Below are positions 4,879 to 5,432 of a stretch of DNA of 5,432 nucleotides, piece by piece. The notes beneath the pieces are model-generated. The model did no database searches. It was given only the letters and a program-made list of their open reading frames with translations, and was not told where the DNA came from. The stretch's first letter is position 1; each line of letters opens with the position of its first letter. Source of the DNA: Rhodoferax sp. (lineage in GTDB: Bacteria; Pseudomonadota; Gammaproteobacteria; Burkholderiales; Burkholderiaceae_C); the NCBI GenBank assembly GCA_018882485.1, contig VERU01000201.1:1-5432 (forward strand). Direction: 5' to 3'. The translations under genes and the position numbers were made by a program.

Positions 4879-5432
4879 TCAAGGGCTGGATGCCGAAAAG
4901 GCATGGAAACGATCGGGCTCGACGCCGGCGGCGTCGCAGGCCGCCAGAAAGCCGAAGGTCATGGCCGGCCCGAGGGTGATGCCGCCGGCCGGGTAATGGC
5001 CGGCCATCAGGCTGCTCATGTCGTTGCCGCCGGCCCACAGGCCGGCAACGGGCTGCCCGGCGGCGTCCAGCACCCGGGCGCGGGCGTCCACCCGCAGGCC
5101 GGCAAAGGTGCCCAGGCTGCCCATCACGATGTGCACGGCGTAGAAGGGCGCGCGCGCCAGCGGCGCCATGCAGGGGTTGCTGCTGCCGAGCTGGCGGGCC
5201 CGTTCGGCGTCGCCCTGGATGCGGTTGTAGGGGGTCTGGCCCTTGGCGAAGTCGCTGTCCTGGCCCGCCCGGGCCTGGGCGTTGTAGCGCCTCACGGTCT
5301 GCTGCAGAGCCTCGGCCGGCAGTCCGCAGGCGGTGGCCAGCTCGGCCAGGGTACGGCCCCGCAGCAGGTAGCCCCGGGCCCGCCACGGCCCCAGCGGCAG
5401 CGGAGCGGGCTTGACGGCGCCCAGGCCATAGT
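4879..5432 (-). CDS. FAD-dependent dehydrogenase, 3-ketosteroid-delta1-dehydrogenase / fumarate reductase flavoprotein family, C-terminal part (5' end outside window)
   Basis: The frame is open from the right edge to a TGA at 4881-4879 and gives 183 residues, about one third of a typical 500-580 aa protein. The C-terminal FAD segment is clear: PVAGLWAGGND, then GHYPAGGITLGPAMTFGF and LAACDAAG. This is the closing strand-helix of the flavoprotein, where the isoalloxazine ring is held. Tyr (codon 4993-4995) and the Gly four residues later (4981-4983) match the Tyr and Gly that in 3-ketosteroid-delta1-dehydrogenase act in proton abstraction and keto binding. Before it are the capping-domain helix TLAELATACGLPAEALQQTV and NPCMAPLARAPFYAV. 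The family introduces or reduces C-C double bonds next to a carbonyl. The GxGxxG nucleotide motif and other catalytic tyrosines lie outside the window. It is the most upstream visible gene of the operon. Steroid use is not implied; many relatives in aromatic or alicyclic acid clusters are uncharacterised. Confidence 0.88.
   Translation of the reverse strand, partial: YGLGAVKPAPLPLGPWRARGYLLRGRTLAELATACGLPAEALQQTVRRYNAQARAGQDSDFAKGQTPYNRIQGDAERARQLGSSNPCMAPLARAPFYAVHIVMGSLGTFAGLRVDARARVLDAAGQPVAGLWAGGNDMSSLMAGHYPAGGITLGPAMTFGFLAACDAAGVEPDRFHAFSASSP

Overview
This is a very GC-rich, gene-dense stretch of bacterial DNA. Codon third positions are almost all G or C, and the gene content is a catabolic set: CoA-transferase, acyl-CoA dehydrogenase, TIM-barrel isomerase-like protein, NIPSNAP protein, FAD dehydrogenase and a shikimate dehydrogenase paralogue. 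Together these suggest a betaproteobacterium of the Burkholderiales, possibly Comamonadaceae. That assignment is inferred from style and gene set; there is no rRNA or other marker here.

Layout: a partial plus-strand gene (1-416) is the C-terminal half of a shikimate/quinate dehydrogenase family protein. It converges on a minus-strand block that fills the rest of the window. In transcription order, right to left, the block holds: the C-terminal third of an FAD-dependent dehydrogenase related to 3-ketosteroid-delta1-dehydrogenase and fumarate reductase flavoproteins (4879-5432, cut by the window edge); a double-domain NIPSNAP protein (4196-4822); a xylose-isomerase-like TIM-barrel protein (3336-4199); an acyl-CoA dehydrogenase (2133-3296); and a YdiF-type acyl-CoA:carboxylate CoA-transferase (479-2077). 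The gaps are 56 nt, a 4-nt ATGA overlap, 39 nt and 55 nt, so the block is probably one operon whose promoter lies beyond the right edge. No stretch longer than 62 nt lacks a gene. No RNA gene, mobile element, CRISPR array or transporter is visible.

A plausible joint role is breakdown of an alicyclic or hydroaromatic acid. The CoA-transferase would activate the acid, the acyl-CoA dehydrogenase and the FAD dehydrogenase would desaturate the ring or chain, and the TIM-barrel and NIPSNAP proteins would do an isomerase, dehydratase or unknown step. The shikimate dehydrogenase paralogue would oxidise a ring hydroxyl with NAD. The substrate is not shown by the sequence. The most informative detail is in the acyl-CoA dehydrogenase: the usual catalytic glutamate is replaced by aspartate (Asp361), and no glutamate sits at the alternative isovaleryl-CoA-dehydrogenase-type position.

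Non-coding points of interest are an AT-rich 26-bp imperfect inverted repeat between the FAD and NIPSNAP genes, two C-rich, G-poor leaders that share a near-identical motif just before two start codons, and a GC-rich hairpin cluster filling the 62-nt convergent gap.
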